The translations under genes were made by a program, and so were the position numbers. This document shows, in pieces, positions 35,865 through 45,071 of a DNA stretch of 64,000 nucleotides. How positions within the stretch are numbered: position 1 is the first letter of the stretch; each line of letters opens with the position of its first letter. The DNA lies in the NCBI RefSeq assembly GCF_008312935.1, contig NZ_VSZO01000012.1:372001-436000 (forward strand), in the 5' to 3' direction. The notes below the pieces were generated by a model. It ran no database searches. It saw nothing but the letters and a program-made list of their open reading frames with translations, and was not told the DNA's origin. Source of the DNA: Roseiconus lacunae (GTDB lineage: Bacteria; Planctomycetota; Planctomycetia; Pirellulales; Pirellulaceae).

Positions 35865-37286
35865 ATGATCAAGCCGATGTTGCGTGCGTTCCTGTTTCTG
35901 TTTTCTCTGTCAGTGATGTTGTCATCATCACTTTGTTCGTCAGCACTGCTTGCCGCCGATCGACCGAACTTTGTTGTCATCTTTTGTGACGATCTCGGCT
36001 GGGGTGACCTGGCATGCTATGGGCATCCCACGATCGCAACCCCACACCTCGACCGAATGGCATCCGAAGGTACCCGGATGACTCAGTTCTACGTTGCGGC
36101 GAACGTCTGTACGCCCAGTCGCGCGGGACTTTTAACCGGACGCTATCCGGTCCGAAATGGGATGTATGGTAAACGTCGCGTCTTGTTCCCTGATTCGGTT
36201 GGCGGCCTTCAAGACAGCGAATGGACGATCGCCGAAGTTCTTCGCGAATCTGGGTATCGCACCGGGATGGTCGGCAAATGGCACCTCGGTCACCTGCCGC
36301 AATACCTACCGACCGAACACGGTTTCGATAGCTACTACGGAATCCCATATAGCAACGACATGGACAAGGTTCCCGGCAAGAAAGGCCGGGCCGTGTTTGC
36401 CGATCCCGATTATCGCGACTTCAATGTCCCGTTGCTGGCCGGCACCGCTGGAAACGTGCAGCAGATCGAGCGTCCGACCAACCAAAATACCATCACGCGG
36501 CGTTATACCGAGAAGGCCGTCGAATACATTCAACAGAACCAAAACGAGCCATTCTTCTTATACCTCGCGCATTCGCTACCGCACGTCCCTCTGTTCCGAG
36601 ACGAAGCGTTCGAGAATCATTCACTCGCCGGCTTGTACGGTGATGTGATCGAAGAGATTGACTGGAGCGTCGGTCAAATTTTGGAACAACTACGCAAATC
36701 GAAACTCGATTCGAACACGCTAGTCGTATTCACTAGCGACAACGGCCCGTGGCTGACATTTGGTGATCAAGGCGGATCGGCCGGCCCACTACGCAACGGG
36801 AAAGGGACAACGTTTGAAGGCGGCCACCGTGTGCCCGGTCTGGTCTGGATGCCAGGAACCGTTCCCGCCGGACGCGTCCACCATGGCCTAGCCAGCACAC
36901 TGGATTTATTGCCAACGTTTGCTTCGATGGCAGGTGCATCATTGCCCGAAGACGTGACGCTGGACGGATACGACTTGCGAGAAACCTTGACCGGTGATGC
37001 ACCGTCACCGCGCGATCGTTTTTTCTATTACCGTGACGACCGTTTGATGGCGGCGCGTTTGGGGCGCTACAAAGCCCACTTCAAAACGCAGGACAGCTAT
37101 ACCAAAGACAGCCGGATCGTGAACGATCATGACCCGCCGCTGCTCTATGACCTGTTGATCGACATCGGCGAGAAACGCAACATCGCCGACGCAAGACCGG
37201 AGGTTTTGTCAAAGCTCGCCGAGGCGGTACAGTCGCATCGGGACGGCATGGTTGTCGCGCCGAGCCAGTGCGACCGCAAGCCGTAA
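35865..37286 (+). CDS. Exported arylsulfatase family protein
   Basis: A 473-residue sulfatase (family S1), hydrolysing sulfate esters. The signal peptide is FLFLFSLSVMLSSSLCSSALLAA. Metal ligands sit in FVVIFCDDLGWGDL. The formylglycine motif CTPSRAGLLTGR (C-x-P-x-R) is intact, so a sulfatase-maturating enzyme must modify this Cys. KWHLGH, HSLPHVPLF and TSDNGPWL follow in family order. Planctomycetes carry many such genes for sulfated algal polysaccharides. It lies 187 bases upstream of xylose isomerase in the same direction. Met5 is an alternative start. Confidence 0.93.
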   Translation: MIKPMLRAFLFLFSLSVMLSSSLCSSALLAADRPNFVVIFCDDLGWGDLACYGHPTIATPHLDRMASEGTRMTQFYVAANVCTPSRAGLLTGRYPVRNGMYGKRRVLFPDSVGGLQDSEWTIAEVLRESGYRTGMVGKWHLGHLPQYLPTEHGFDSYYGIPYSNDMDKVPGKKGRAVFADPDYRDFNVPLLAGTAGNVQQIERPTNQNTITRRYTEKAVEYIQQNQNEPFFLYLAHSLPHVPLFRDEAFENHSLAGLYGDVIEEIDWSVGQILEQLRKSKLDSNTLVVFTSDNGPWLTFGDQGGSAGPLRNGKGTTFEGGHRVPGLVWMPGTVPAGRVHHGLASTLDLLPTFASMAGASLPEDVTLDGYDLRETLTGDAPSPRDRFFYYRDDRLMAARLGRYKAHFKTQDSYTKDSRIVNDHDPPLLYDLLIDIGEKRNIADARPEVLSKLAEAVQSHRDGMVVAPSQCDRKP

Positions 37287-37473
37287 CATGCTTGACGATT
37301 AGTAATAAATCACAGCAACGCGGTGAAATAATTACGACGGGTCTGAATCGCTCGGATTCCCGCCGAAATACCGTCTTTCGCAAGGCATTCCCACCTTGCG
37401 TCGGGCGTCGTGACGGTTGAAACTTCGGCTTGATCAACGAAGTTCCCCTTCACCTTTCCCCCGTTTGTTTGCC

Positions 37474-38793
37474 ATGACTGCTTTTCCAGACATCCCTAAG
37501 ATCGAGTACGAAGGCCCTCAAAGCGATAACCCACTCGCGTTTCGATGGTACAACCCCGAAGAGGTCATCGAAGGCAAGACGATGAAGGATCACTTCCGAT
37601 TCTCAATCGTCTACTGGCACACCTTCCGCGGCACCGGCAGCGATCCATTCGGCCCCGGTACCGCCGACCGGCCTTGGGATGACGGCAGTGAATCGGTGGA
37701 GAACGCACAAAAGCGTGCTCGTGTCGCGTTCGAGCTGTTTGAAAAACTGCAAGCTCCCTACTACGCCTTCCACGACCGCGACGTCGCCCCCGAAGGCGAT
37801 TCGCTGGCAAAGTCCAACGAGAATCTTGACGCGGTCGCGGACGTCTTGTTGGAAGAACAGCAGCGCAGTGGCATCAAGCTGCTCTGGGGCACCGCCAACA
37901 TGTTCTCCAACCCACGCTTCATGCATGGTGCCGCGACGACTTGCAACGCCGACGTGTTTGCCTATGCCGCCGCACAAGTCAAGAAAGCTCTGGAAGTCAC
38001 GCAACGTTTGGGCGGAGAAAACTATGTGTTTTGGGGTGGCCGCGAAGGCTACCAGAACCTTTACAACACCGACATGAAACGAGAACTCGACCACTTGGCC
38101 AAGTTCTTCCACATGGCGGTCGATTACGCCAAGGAGATCGGCTTCAAAGGTCAGTTCTTGATCGAACCCAAGCCGAAAGAACCGACCAAGCACCAGTACG
38201 ACAGCGATGCTGCGGCCTGCTTGAATTTCTTGCGTGCCTATGACCTGAAGGATCACTTCAAGCTGAACCTTGAAACCAACCACGCGACGTTGGCCGGTCA
38301 CACGATGATGCACGAAATCGATTATGCCGGGTCGCAAGATGCCCTCGGCAGTATCGACGCCAACACCGGTGACACCTTGCTCGGCTGGGACACCGATCAA
38401 TTTGCGACCGATTACTACCTGACCACGCAGATGATGTACTACATCCTCAAGCACGGCGGTCTGGGCAGCGGTGGTGTTAACTTTGATGCCAAGGTCCGGC
38501 GTGAATCCTTCGAACCGATCGATTTGTTCTACGCTCACATCGGATCGATGGACGCTTACGCGAAGGGACTGAAGATTGCCGCGGCGATCCGCGCCGACAA
38601 CGCGCTCGAGGGATTCATCAAAGATCGCTACAGCAGCTTTGACAGCGGCATCGGTGCGAAGATCGAATCCGGTGACGTCGACTTCAAAGACCTCGAAGCG
38701 TACATGCTCGACAAAGGTGAAGTCGATGCCAACGTGAGCGGCCGTCAAGAGCTGCTCGAAAGCGTCGTCAACCGCTACGTCGACCGCGTCTAA
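37474..38793 (+). CDS. xylA: Xylose isomerase
   Basis: A 439-residue class II (long) enzyme that interconverts D-xylose and D-xylulose. The family start is [36 protein letters not shown] contains the catalytic His/Asp pair. [39 protein letters not shown] and [18 protein letters not shown] carry the metal ligands. YAKGLKIA near the end and the length are typical. The ATG at 37474 is chosen because family similarity starts there. A ROK-type sugar kinase follows on the opposite strand. Confidence 0.97.
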   Translation: MTAFPDIPKIEYEGPQSDNPLAFRWYNPEEVIEGKTMKDHFRFSIVYWHTFRGTGSDPFGPGTADRPWDDGSESVENAQKRARVAFELFEKLQAPYYAFHDRDVAPEGDSLAKSNENLDAVADVLLEEQQRSGIKLLWGTANMFSNPRFMHGAATTCNADVFAYAAAQVKKALEVTQRLGGENYVFWGGREGYQNLYNTDMKRELDHLAKFFHMAVDYAKEIGFKGQFLIEPKPKEPTKHQYDSDAAACLNFLRAYDLKDHFKLNLETNHATLAGHTMMHEIDYAGSQDALGSIDANTGDTLLGWDTDQFATDYYLTTQMMYYILKHGGLGSGGVNFDAKVRRESFEPIDLFYAHIGSMDAYAKGLKIAAAIRADNALEGFIKDRYSSFDSGIGAKIESGDVDFKDLEAYMLDKGEVDANVSGRQELLESVVNRYVDRV

Positions 38794-38910
38794 GCACCGG
38801 CTCGAAAGATGTCAGCCAAACGCAAGCGCCAGGCCTGCGTCTACCAGCCCACGCCTACCGGGACTGGGCTCGCTGCCAGCGTCGTCGGCTGATTAGTTGG
38901 CAACAGTCCA

Positions 38911-38938
38911 TTTTCGGGAAGACTCTGCTTCCCGAAAA
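38911..38938. other. Perfect 11-bp inverted repeat between convergent genes
   Basis: TTTTCGGGAAG (38911-38921) pairs with CTTCCCGAAAA (38928-38938) across a 6-base loop. It sits between the ends of xylA and the ROK kinase gene. T and A runs are inside the stem rather than after it, so it is not a standard intrinsic terminator, though it could stop or stabilise transcripts from both sides. Confidence 0.6.
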
Positions 38939-38966
38939 AATGCCGTGACGACAGAAACACGATGAC

Positions 38967-39959
38967 CTACGTCGCCGCGTGACCTTCCAATTCCTGGCGG
39001 GCCCAAGCGGCGGCGCCTTTCACGCCCGCATCGTCCCCAAGTTTTGCCGGGACGACTTTAAAGCGATCTCGGTAGGGACTCATAACATGCTTGCGGGCGG
39101 TCTTGGCGACCGCACCGACCATCAGATCTTCCATCGCTTCGACCAAGCCGCCGCCGAGCACAATCGTGTCGGGGCAAAGCAGGTGAATCGTATTGACGAC
39201 CGAAATCCCGATCGATTCGCAAGCTTCTTCGATCAAGCGGCGAATCACCTTGTCACCTCCGTTGATCGCGTCGGCCAACGCGCCGCTGCGGATATCTGAC
39301 AAATCCGTACCGGCAGCCTCGGCAAGTGCCGGCGCGTCGCCTCGATAAGCCGCCTTGGCAGCTTCGGCGGCGATCGAAAGCCGGCTCGCTTCGGCCTCCA
39401 ACGTTCCAGGCAACTCGTAACCGCTGCTACGAGTACTGCTGCTGATACGGGTATGTCCGATCTCCATGCAACTAATGCCATCGCCTTGTAAAATGCGGCC
39501 TTCGTAGACACAGGCCCCGCCGATACCCGTGCCAGGGAAAATCCCGACGGCACAGCGTGACCCTTTGGCGGCCCCGAACTGGTATTCTCCGTACAAGCCC
39601 GCATCGACATCGTTGAGCACGACCGCGGGGCAATTGAATTTTTTCTTCAGATAATCGCCGACTTCGACATCGTCCCAGCCCAAGTTCGGGGTGGTCAAGA
39701 TGCGGCCTTTCTTAAGATCGATCGGACCGGGGCATCCAATCCCGATGCCACGAATTTTTTTTTCGCCCAGTTCGTTTTCCTCGATCAACCGTTCAATCGT
39801 TGAACCGATCCGAGCGATCCCGCTATCGCTGCCCTCGCGACCTTTGGTTTTGCGGCGGCGGCGTCCGAGGACCTTCCAGTCGCTGTCATAGGCGATTGCC
39901 AACATCTTGGTGCCCCCAAGGTCGAACCCCACCCAGATTTCATCCATTTGGTCAGCCAT
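38967..39959 (-). CDS. ROK-family sugar kinase (glucokinase-like)
   Basis: A 330-residue actin-fold kinase. The phosphate-1 loop is VGFDLGGTKMLAIAYD. IGCPGPIDLKKGRILTTPNL, VLNDVDAGLYGEY with the catalytic Asp, and FPGTGIGGACVYEG (phosphate 2) follow, then MEIGHTRIS. The zinc motif of most ROK kinases (CxCGxxGCxE) is replaced by a Cys-free segment, SSGYELPGTLEAEAS. GGAG six bases upstream supports the ATG at 39959 over an in-frame ATG at 39989. Probably phosphorylates glucose or a related hexose. Converges on xylA. Confidence 0.88.
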   Translation of the reverse strand: MADQMDEIWVGFDLGGTKMLAIAYDSDWKVLGRRRRKTKGREGSDSGIARIGSTIERLIEENELGEKKIRGIGIGCPGPIDLKKGRILTTPNLGWDDVEVGDYLKKKFNCPAVVLNDVDAGLYGEYQFGAAKGSRCAVGIFPGTGIGGACVYEGRILQGDGISCMEIGHTRISSSTRSSGYELPGTLEAEASRLSIAAEAAKAAYRGDAPALAEAAGTDLSDIRSGALADAINGGDKVIRRLIEEACESIGISVVNTIHLLCPDTIVLGGGLVEAMEDLMVGAVAKTARKHVMSPYRDRFKVVPAKLGDDAGVKGAAAWARQELEGHAAT

Positions 39960-40164
39960 CGTTTCTCCGGCATGTCGTACAACGGTCATTCGTGCTGCTT
40001 ATCATCGTGCCCAACGCTAGTTCATGGCAGTGGTGGGGACGGATTTTCTTTACCTCGGCAGCTTTTTCACCCGCTGGCGACGCAGTGGAAAAATTGGGCA
40101 AAAACGAAAATTCTGGAAATAACGCAGCACGCCAGCGCAATGCATTGTTGAGCGTCGGCAAACC

Positions 40165-40761
40165 ATGAGTGGAAACTCGCCCCCCGCCGACGGCTCGCCG
40201 CCACAGCCGAATCCGCCGGGAGGTCCCGCATCGCCGAAGAACGAAATTGAAGCCTGGAATGAGGTCCTGGAGGCTTCCCGAGGTGGCTTGCGAGCATTCC
40301 TGTCGACGAAGTTGCCACAAGCGGCAGACGTCGATGATTGCCTGCAAGCGGTTTCGATTGCAATGCTTCGGATGCCCCCAGATGTCCCCCCGCCCGCTCG
40401 AAAAGCCTGGCTCTTTCGAGTGGCCGCTAACCAAGCCGCCCTATGGTGGAGAAAAAAATCCGTGGCCGACCGAGCCTTGGAGACGGCCCTGCGATCGGTC
40501 CCCCCGGCAGAAGCCGGTCAGCGTCATTTCGCCGACACCGATCCATTAGAAACCGCCGAGGTCCGGCAACGTGTTCGCCAAGCGATCGAACGACTCCCCG
40601 AATCGACGCGAAAGATCGTCCGATTAAGACTCCGAGACGGGAAACCATTCCGAGAAATCGCCGAGCAACTCGACATCCCACTGGGCACCGCCCTCACTCG
40701 CATGCGCCGGGCGATGGACCAATTACGAATTGAACTCAATGACCTTCACGAACTTGACTGA
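40165..40761 (+). CDS. ECF-type RNA polymerase sigma factor
   Basis: A 198-residue sigma-70-family factor with only regions 2 and 4. Region 2 (about 25-95) includes DVDDCLQAVSIAMLRMPPD and KAWLFRVAANQAALWWR. Region 4 (about 130-190) has AIERLPESTRKIVRLRLRDG and the helix-turn-helix FREIAEQLDIPLGTALTRMR. The N-terminal 30 residues are Pro-rich. The next gene, 57 bases on, encodes a membrane protein shaped like an anti-sigma factor, so this factor probably controls the operon that follows, itself included. The signal is unknown. Confidence 0.92.
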   Translation: MSGNSPPADGSPPQPNPPGGPASPKNEIEAWNEVLEASRGGLRAFLSTKLPQAADVDDCLQAVSIAMLRMPPDVPPPARKAWLFRVAANQAALWWRKKSVADRALETALRSVPPAEAGQRHFADTDPLETAEVRQRVRQAIERLPESTRKIVRLRLRDGKPFREIAEQLDIPLGTALTRMRRAMDQLRIELNDLHELD

Positions 40762-40818
40762 TTGCCGAAGGGCGAAACCAACGTCGCGGCTTTACCTGTC
40801 AGAACCGATCGACCGACC

Positions 40819-41361
40819 ATGAACCAAACCTCCGATTCGTCCTGCATCGACCAGCGACAACGCTGCTCGGACTATCTGCTCGGCGAGATGGGCGATGACG
40901 AAGCCAGCCGTTTCGAAGCCGACCTGACCGTCGATGACACGCTCCGAGCGGCGTTACTAGCCGAAAGCAATTTGATTTGCCAAGTTGCCGATCAACTGAC
41001 CAACGAGACGCCCTGCCCTACCCTGCCCGCGTCACCGCGTCCGGCATCGGTCTCGCTACAACCACTCGCCATCATCGTCGCGGCCATCGCTGCGGTGGTG
41101 ATGATCGCCGCCGCAATCGGCTGGGCCCCGTCGCCGCAAAACGAGGACTATGAATTCCAGCTCGCAACCGCGTGGGCCGAACGCATCGAAACATGGCAGG
41201 CACCGCCTTTGGTCGTCGATCAATTCAATGCTGACTTGCCCGTCGAGTTGGTTGCCGCAACCGCCGACGATCATGAACTGACCGGCGACGAAGACGCGCT
41301 CGATTGGATGGTCCTTGCGATCGAAGCAAGCTTGCTGGAGGAGAACCGCAATGAAGGTTGA
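40819..41361 (+). CDS. Membrane protein, putative anti-sigma factor
   Basis: A 180-residue protein whose cytosolic N-terminus resembles the short anti-sigma domain (CSDYLLGEMGDDEASRFEADL) seen in planctomycete anti-sigma factors. One membrane helix follows (LAIIVAAIAAVVMIAAAIGWA, about 93-113), then an acidic periplasmic tail. The zinc-binding HxxxCxxC motif of ZAS anti-sigma factors is absent. The ATG at 40819 begins at the domain start. Its stop overlaps the next gene's ATG by 11 bases. The anti-sigma role is inferred from position and layout. Confidence 0.75.
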   Translation: MNQTSDSSCIDQRQRCSDYLLGEMGDDEASRFEADLTVDDTLRAALLAESNLICQVADQLTNETPCPTLPASPRPASVSLQPLAIIVAAIAAVVMIAAAIGWAPSPQNEDYEFQLATAWAERIETWQAPPLVVDQFNADLPVELVAATADDHELTGDEDALDWMVLAIEASLLEENRNEG

Positions 41362-42046
41362 TCAAGTCGCACATGGTTCCTCGGCTCTAGTCATCGCAAG
41401 CGTCTTGATTGCCGCTTTTTGGTCTAGTGCCACGTTGGCCGCCGACTCAAGCGAATTCGGCCTTCGGTTAGTCGGGCAAACTAACTCGCAATCCGACGCC
41501 GATCAAAACAAACGTCCCCGGACAATCGCCAATCCCTCCGCCGACGAACGCAAGCGTCCGGGAAAGGATGTCGAGCAAAACGTACTCGACATGGTCGACA
41601 AACATCTTCCCGAAGTCAAAACGCTCCTCGATCAATTGCGCAAGCGGGCGCCAAAGCAGTATGACATGGCGATACGAAGCCTGGCACGATCTGCGCGCCG
41701 TTTGCAAACCGCCGAAAAACGCGGCGAAGAAGCCTTTCAGCTTGAATTGCAAATCATCAAAGCGCAATCGTCACTGAACCTGCTGATCGCGAAGCTCAAA
41801 CTTCGTGATAGTGAATCCGACCGCGAAGCACTCGCCGCGGCAACCGAGAACCTAGCCGAAGCCGAACTAGCCAAAATGAAGCATGATTTGGCGACGCTGA
41901 AGTCCAGGATCAAACGCATGCAACAGCAAGTATCCGAAGCCGAAGCAAGAATCAAGACTCGTGAGTCGGACTTTGCCGCGATGTTGAAAAAGAATCTTGA
42001 GTTGAATCTGCGAAAGACGGGTCGAAAACCCAACGTTTCCCAGTGA
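41351..42046 (+). CDS. Exported coiled-coil protein of unknown function
   Basis: A 231-residue protein with a signal peptide (LVIASVLIAAFWSSATLAA) and then a long charged helix (about 75-225) rich in Lys, Glu and Ala, with heptads such as AELAKMKHDLATLKSRIKRM. It is translationally coupled to the putative anti-sigma gene by an 11-base overlap and precedes the DUF1549/DUF1553 gene by 66 bases. A sensor or stress-related periplasmic role is possible given the operon, but no family is recognised. Confidence 0.8.
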   Translation: MKVDQVAHGSSALVIASVLIAAFWSSATLAADSSEFGLRLVGQTNSQSDADQNKRPRTIANPSADERKRPGKDVEQNVLDMVDKHLPEVKTLLDQLRKRAPKQYDMAIRSLARSARRLQTAEKRGEEAFQLELQIIKAQSSLNLLIAKLKLRDSESDREALAAATENLAEAELAKMKHDLATLKSRIKRMQQQVSEAEARIKTRESDFAAMLKKNLELNLRKTGRKPNVSQ

Positions 42047-42112
42047 ATCGGTCGCATTTCCAACCGCTCCCCTCTCCCTTTTCATTCCTTCCGTTTGGCG
42101 AATCGTATTGTG

Positions 42113-44956
42113 ATGAAATCCATTTGGCATTGTCCACGACGACGCCGTTTGATCGGCGCGATGGTCCTAATCGGTTTGTCGACTACGGCGCATGCCGATC
42201 CGGTTCGTTCAGACTCGGCGGAGAAACTGCCCCCGGTCGTCGCACCATCGATCGAGTCACGTTTCTCACAACCCAACGCGCGTGAGACGCCGGATTTCCA
42301 AAAACACGTCATTCCACTGCTTGGAAAACTCGGCTGCAACGGACGGGCCTGCCATGGATCCTTTCAGGGGCGTGGCGATTTTCAGCTGTCGCTCTTCGGC
42401 TATGACTTCAAAGCCGACCACGATGCGCTGATGGCCGAACAAACCGGGCGGATCGACACCGATGAGGTCGATGAGAGTTTGGTCCTGGCCAAACCGTCAG
42501 ACGCCGACATGCACGAAGGCGGAAAACGTTTCGACAAGCAAGGTTGGCAATACAAGGTTCTACGTCAGTGGATCGCCGACGGGGCCCACTTCGATTCGTC
42601 TTCCGTCCAAGAACTTGAACGATTACAGATTGTCCCCGCCGAGATTCACTTCGCATCAACCGATCAATCCGTACGCTTGCGGGCGATCGCCCACTGGGCG
42701 GATGGCTCGGTCGAAGACGTGACGCCGCTCTGTCGCTTCGGCAGTAACGATGACTCGATCGCCGCGGTCAGTGAACACGGCCTCGTTCGCTCGGGCGAGT
42801 CAGGCGATACCCACGTCGTCATTTCTTACGACAACGCCGTTGTCCCTGTTCCGGTCATCCGGCCGATCTCCGGGGACGCAGACTCCCTTTCGTCACCATC
42901 ACTGGGAAGCATCGCCGAAGCGCCGCCGACGAAGCCGATCGATCGACTGATTCAGCAGAAACTAGACAAGCTCGGCATCACGCCGTCGGCTGTTTGTACC
43001 GACGAAGCGTTCGTCCGACGGGCCTCCTTGGACATTACCGGAGTCCTCCCGTCGGCCGAACGTGTTGCGGACTTCCTTCAGGAAACGGGCTCCGACAAGC
43101 GGGCCCGGTACATCGACGAACTCCTTGATTCGCCGGCCTATGGTGCTTGGTGGGCGACTAGGATGAGTGATTGGACGGGAAACAATGCCGAGCAGCTCAA
43201 TAACGTTTTGCCGGTTCGCAATGTCAGTAACAAGCTGTGGTTTAAGTGGCTGCAAAAACGCTTCGATGACAACGTCCCCTATGACGAAATCGTCGCCGGT
43301 ATCGTCACCGCCAACAGTCGCGAAGATGGCGAAAGCTACCTCGACTACTGCCGTGAAATGACAGAGATCTGCAACGGTAACCTCGACCGCTACGCTGATC
43401 GCGAATCGATGCCATTGTACTGGTCGCGACGAAATTTCCAGCAACCCGAAGAACGTGCCATTGGGTTTGCTTATGCGTTTCTAGGTGTCCGAATTGAATG
43501 TGCCCAGTGCCACAAGCATCCCTTCGATCAATGGTCGAAGCAAGACTTCGATGACTTCGCGAAACTCTTCGCACCGATCCGCGCCGGCAATGCCAATGTG
43601 GTCTCACCGGAATCAAAACAGGAGCATAGCGAGCTGACCGAACAACTGACCGGCGGAAAAAAACTGCGTGGCGGTGACCTACGTCGGGCGATCCAGAAAG
43701 CCGCCCAAAAAGGCGACGTCGTTCCCTTTGGAGAACTATTCGTTAACACGCGCGGACTGACCGATCGACAAAAACAACAGCGGGCGATCGCGAAACGTAA
43801 AGGCCGAAAAGTTCCGCCCGTTCGTATTCCCACCGGCAAAATCCTCGGTGATGGCGATGCGTTAGAACTGTCCGAAGATCCGCGTCCGGCATTGATGCGG
43901 TGGTTGCGTGATGAACAAAACCCGTACTTTGCTAAAGCGATCGTCAATCGAATCTGGAGCAATTACTTTGGCATCGGAATTGTCGATCCGACGGACGACA
44001 TGAACCTCGCCAATCCGCCGAGTAACGCAGCGCTTTTGGATCACTTGGCGGCCGAACTGATCGAACACAAGTTCGATTTGAAATGGCTGCATCGTGAAAT
44101 CACCAACAGTGATGCCTATCAACGAAGTGCGGACACGAATCCGAGCAACATCAATGACCGGTCAAACTTCTCCCACCACTTGCCTCGACGTCTGCCCGCC
44201 GAAGTTGTCTTCGACATGGTGATGCTGGCCACCGGATCGACCGAACAAGCCGATCAGTTGCGTAGCGACGTGGACCAGATGGCGATCGCCGATGGCAAAG
44301 CTCGCACCCGCAATAATTCCGACTTTGCTCTCCAAGTCTTCGGACAATCGATACGCGAAACAAACTGCGACTGCGACCGCAGTGATTCACCTAGTTTGCT
44401 TCAAGCGATCTACCTGCGAAACGATGCTGACATGTACAAGCGGATCGCCGACAAAAATGGCTGGGTCAACGAAATCTGCCAACAGATGGGCATCGAGTCT
44501 CCGCAAGGCGTCCAGTCCTCGGCTCAAACGGTTCGTCAACGACAAGATGAAAAGGTCCGCCAAGCGATTGTCAAGCGAGTCAGCCAACTACGTAAACTTC
44601 CCAAAGCCCGGCAAGAAAAGGTACTGCCGTCGGCAGAAAAGCAATATGCCCGTATGGCCGAACGCTTGGGACAAACGTATGACCTTCCGAGTTTCGAAGC
44701 GTTGATGCAAGACCCTTCGATCTGGGGCAAACTGGAAACCAAAAATGCCTCAAAGCTGCTCGCGACTGACGCTTCGAAACCCTCGCTTGACGAGGTGATC
44801 CGTCGAGCTTATTTGCGAACGCTGAGCCGATATCCCGATGACGAGGAAGCAAAGATCGCCGCTGAATATATCGAAACGAGTCCATCACCGACCAAAGGCC
44901 TGGAAGGTTTGTTATGGGCTTTGGTGAATACGAAGGAGTTCATTATCAGCCATTGA
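42113..44956 (+). CDS. Exported cytochrome-like DUF1549/DUF1553 protein
   Basis: A 947-residue exported protein. After a signal peptide it has a haem-like GCNGRACHGSFQGRGDFQL segment (about 72-90), then a Big2-like domain (about 175-245: AHWADGSVEDVTPLCRFGSN). DUF1549 (about 275-490) contains DEAFVRRASLDITGVLPSAE and a CAQCHKHP motif (CxxCH). DUF1553 (about 590-940) contains NRIWSNYFGIGIVDPTDD and LHREITNSDAYQRS. These planctomycete PSCyt/PSD proteins are usually paired with a DUF1501 protein, as here. Their reaction is not established. ATG at 42113; a TTG lies six codons upstream. Confidence 0.92.
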   Translation: MKSIWHCPRRRRLIGAMVLIGLSTTAHADPVRSDSAEKLPPVVAPSIESRFSQPNARETPDFQKHVIPLLGKLGCNGRACHGSFQGRGDFQLSLFGYDFKADHDALMAEQTGRIDTDEVDESLVLAKPSDADMHEGGKRFDKQGWQYKVLRQWIADGAHFDSSSVQELERLQIVPAEIHFASTDQSVRLRAIAHWADGSVEDVTPLCRFGSNDDSIAAVSEHGLVRSGESGDTHVVISYDNAVVPVPVIRPISGDADSLSSPSLGSIAEAPPTKPIDRLIQQKLDKLGITPSAVCTDEAFVRRASLDITGVLPSAERVADFLQETGSDKRARYIDELLDSPAYGAWWATRMSDWTGNNAEQLNNVLPVRNVSNKLWFKWLQKRFDDNVPYDEIVAGIVTANSREDGESYLDYCREMTEICNGNLDRYADRESMPLYWSRRNFQQPEERAIGFAYAFLGVRIECAQCHKHPFDQWSKQDFDDFAKLFAPIRAGNANVVSPESKQEHSELTEQLTGGKKLRGGDLRRAIQKAAQKGDVVPFGELFVNTRGLTDRQKQQRAIAKRKGRKVPPVRIPTGKILGDGDALELSEDPRPALMRWLRDEQNPYFAKAIVNRIWSNYFGIGIVDPTDDMNLANPPSNAALLDHLAAELIEHKFDLKWLHREITNSDAYQRSADTNPSNINDRSNFSHHLPRRLPAEVVFDMVMLATGSTEQADQLRSDVDQMAIADGKARTRNNSDFALQVFGQSIRETNCDCDRSDSPSLLQAIYLRNDADMYKRIADKNGWVNEICQQMGIESPQGVQSSAQTVRQRQDEKVRQAIVKRVSQLRKLPKARQEKVLPSAEKQYARMAERLGQTYDLPSFEALMQDPSIWGKLETKNASKLLATDASKPSLDEVIRRAYLRTLSRYPDDEEAKIAAEYIETSPSPTKGLEGLLWALVNTKEFIISH

Positions 44957-45071
44957 TGAGCCGCTCCTTCGATCAGCATTTCGTTTCCGACGCAATCAAC
45001 GTGACGCGTACGAAACGGAACCGCGTTTGAAATCATTGCCAATACATTCCCCCTCGACTTTGGATCGTCCC

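Noticed and set aside
37603-38748. 381-residue open frame antisense to xylose isomerase
   Set aside because: It mirrors a strongly conserved xylA gene; long antisense frames are common in genes with this codon bias.
38911-38938. Bidirectional intrinsic terminator between xylA and the ROK kinase
   Set aside because: The T and A runs are inside the stem and no T-run follows on either strand, so it is reported only as an inverted repeat.
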